Source of the DNA: Thermococcus aggregans
Lineage (GTDB): Archaea > Methanobacteriota_B > Thermococci > Thermococcales > Thermococcaceae
DNA: 64,000 nucleotides
Direction of reading: 5' to 3'
NCBI RefSeq assembly: GCF_024022995.1
Contig: NZ_CP099582.1
Coordinates: 1,054,001-1,118,000 of the forward strand
Under the pieces are notes generated by a model. It did not search any database. It was not told the DNA's origin and saw only the letters and a program-made list of their open reading frames with translations. Position 1 is the first letter of the stretch. Each line of letters starts with the position of its first letter. A program made the position numbers and the translations under genes. Below are positions 63,069 through 64,000 of this stretch, piece by piece.

Positions 63069-63683
63069 CTAGACTACTGGATAAAGGAAAGCAGCCACTA
63101 ATGGAACCGCTAAATTGTCGTCGAGAAATTTCTGGTATTCTGCGAGGGTTAATATCCCACTCCATATCAGTTTTATTGCAAAGGACTTTTCCGGAAGAAC
63201 TGAAGATGCTATTAAAAAGGCTGTCAAAAAGTATCCTAGACTACCGCTCCAGTGTTTTTTAAGTTTCACGTTGTATCCATTTTTCCTGAAGTAATAAAAC
63301 CTCAAAATACCAGTAATGCCATCACTTATTGCCATAACTAGCAATACCGCAGTGGCATACTCTTTTGGGAGAAAAGCAACTACGAAGGAAGCAGAAAGGG
63401 CAAAGAATACCTCCCCGTAATTTCTATTTATTTGGTACCAGGGGAGTTCCTCTCTCTTTAGATGGGGTATTAATTGAGCCAACGCAAAGGCAAAAGCAGC
63501 TGGAGCGAAGACCTCCCTTGGAATTTTTTCAGTATAGTAAAGTATTATTGCGGGTGTAATGCTGAAGTGGATTATCTTTCTATTAACCCAAGCGTATTCC
63601 TCTCCGAGCATTTTTGTAAATCCTATCGCAATTATGATAATCCCGGCTGCAATGCCGGCATAGGGTAACCATGTAGGGAACAT
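63069..63683 (-). CDS. DGK1/VTE5/SEC59-type membrane lipid kinase
   Basis: 204 aa with six or seven membrane segments. Motifs of the CTP-dependent dolichol/diacylglycerol/phytol kinase family are seen: WVNRKIIHFS near the start, [16 protein letters not shown] with an acidic site, and KKHWSGSLGYFLTAF. In archaea the substrate could be geranylgeraniol, dolichol or archaeol precursors; it is not determined. ATG 63683 follows GGTGA. The end abuts the converging DUF366 stop. Confidence 0.75.
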   Translation of the reverse strand: MFPTWLPYAGIAAGIIIIAIGFTKMLGEEYAWVNRKIIHFSITPAIILYYTEKIPREVFAPAAFAFALAQLIPHLKREELPWYQINRNYGEVFFALSASFVVAFLPKEYATAVLLVMAISDGITGILRFYYFRKNGYNVKLKKHWSGSLGYFLTAFLIASSVLPEKSFAIKLIWSGILTLAEYQKFLDDNLAVPLVAAFLYPVV

Positions 63684-63826
63684 TGATTTCACCAAGGATT
63701 AAATATTGAATGGGGCTAAATATACTTTTTTGTCCGAACCTTGTAAAATAATGTTAAAGACTTTTGGCCTTTCAGCTAGCCAAAGCTTAAAAAGTGTTTC
63801 TCATACTTACCTGCGGGTGGGGATGA

Positions 63827-64000
63827 ATGGTTCATTGGGCTGATTATATGGCTGAAAAAATCATCAAAGAGAGAGGAGAGAAAGAAGAGTATGTGGTGGA
63901 AAGCGGAATAACGCCGAGTGGTTACGTTCATATAGGGAACTTTAGGGAGCTTTTTACGGCTTATATTGTCGGACACGCGTTGAGAGATAAAGGAAAGAAG
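63827..64000 (+). CDS. lysS: Lysyl-tRNA synthetase, class I (runs off right edge)
   Basis: 58 codons of an archaeal class I Lys[22 protein letters not shown] matches the family start, and the HIGH-type ATP motif reads [19 protein letters not shown] 63827 is chosen because the earlier ATG at 63823 is out of frame and stops at once; GGGTGGGGATGA lies upstream. A CTTAAAAA TATA sits about 40 bases upstream. The rest of the gene is outside the window. Confidence 0.92.
   Translation, partial: MVHWADYMAEKIIKERGEKEEYVVESGITPSGYVHIGNFRELFTAYIVGHALRDKGKK

Overview
The window is chromosomal DNA from a hyperthermophilic euryarchaeon of the order Thermococcales, most likely a low-GC Thermococcus or a close Pyrococcus relative. 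The evidence is the archaeal gene content: an archaeal LonB protease, clamp loader RfcS/RfcL, a HerA-Mre11-Rad50-NurA operon, RadB, FAU-1, archaeosine TgtA, diphthamide synthase, class I LysRS, and the DUF257 and DUF835 families. Archaeal TATA boxes and GGTGA-type ribosome binding sites precede most genes. One 16S-tRNA-Ala-23S operon has no linked 5S gene. Genus and species are inference.

Layout. 1-5.4 kb: the end of purF, tRNA-Gln, an HD phosphohydrolase with DUF434, then a leftward operon of DUF257, a methyl-accepting chemotaxis protein and a RecA-like protein without a P-loop. 5.4-7.1 kb: AT-rich accessory DNA with a frameshifted zinc-ribbon protein and small ORFs. 7.1-20.3 kb: DUF432 with mscS, RNA methyltransferases, dph2, a DUF3887 membrane protein with its PadR regulator, hisS, marC, tRNA-Tyr, a transglutaminase-like lipoprotein, Tfx, LrgAB and RidA. 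20.4-27.9 kb: intein-bearing lonB, a glycosyltransferase, a phosphate transporter and tgtA. 27.9-34.9 kb: the herA-mre11-rad50-nurA DNA end-resection operon. 35-40 kb: a GH13 amylase behind a TGM-like operator, rimI, endA, kbl, and a complete IS982-type insertion with a target duplication. 41-48.2 kb: rfcS carrying three inteins, then rfcL. 48.2-56.6 kb: trm5, DUF835, moaA, fau-1, radB, small enzymes and prs. 56.8-61.9 kb: the rRNA operon. 62-64 kb: MDP-1 phosphatase, DUF366, a DGK1/SEC59-type kinase and the start of lysS.

The most notable findings are RNA-level. Three strong C/D box guide sRNAs and one weaker candidate lie in gene-end or intergenic DNA. Four of their guides have 10-11 nt Watson-Crick matches to the 23S rRNA in this same window, so guide and target can be read together. 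The rRNA leader folds into GC-rich helices, one resembling an H/ACA unit. Other points of interest are four inteins in two ATPases (three of them visibly GC-richer than the host gene) and palindromic operator candidates placed over predicted transcription starts.
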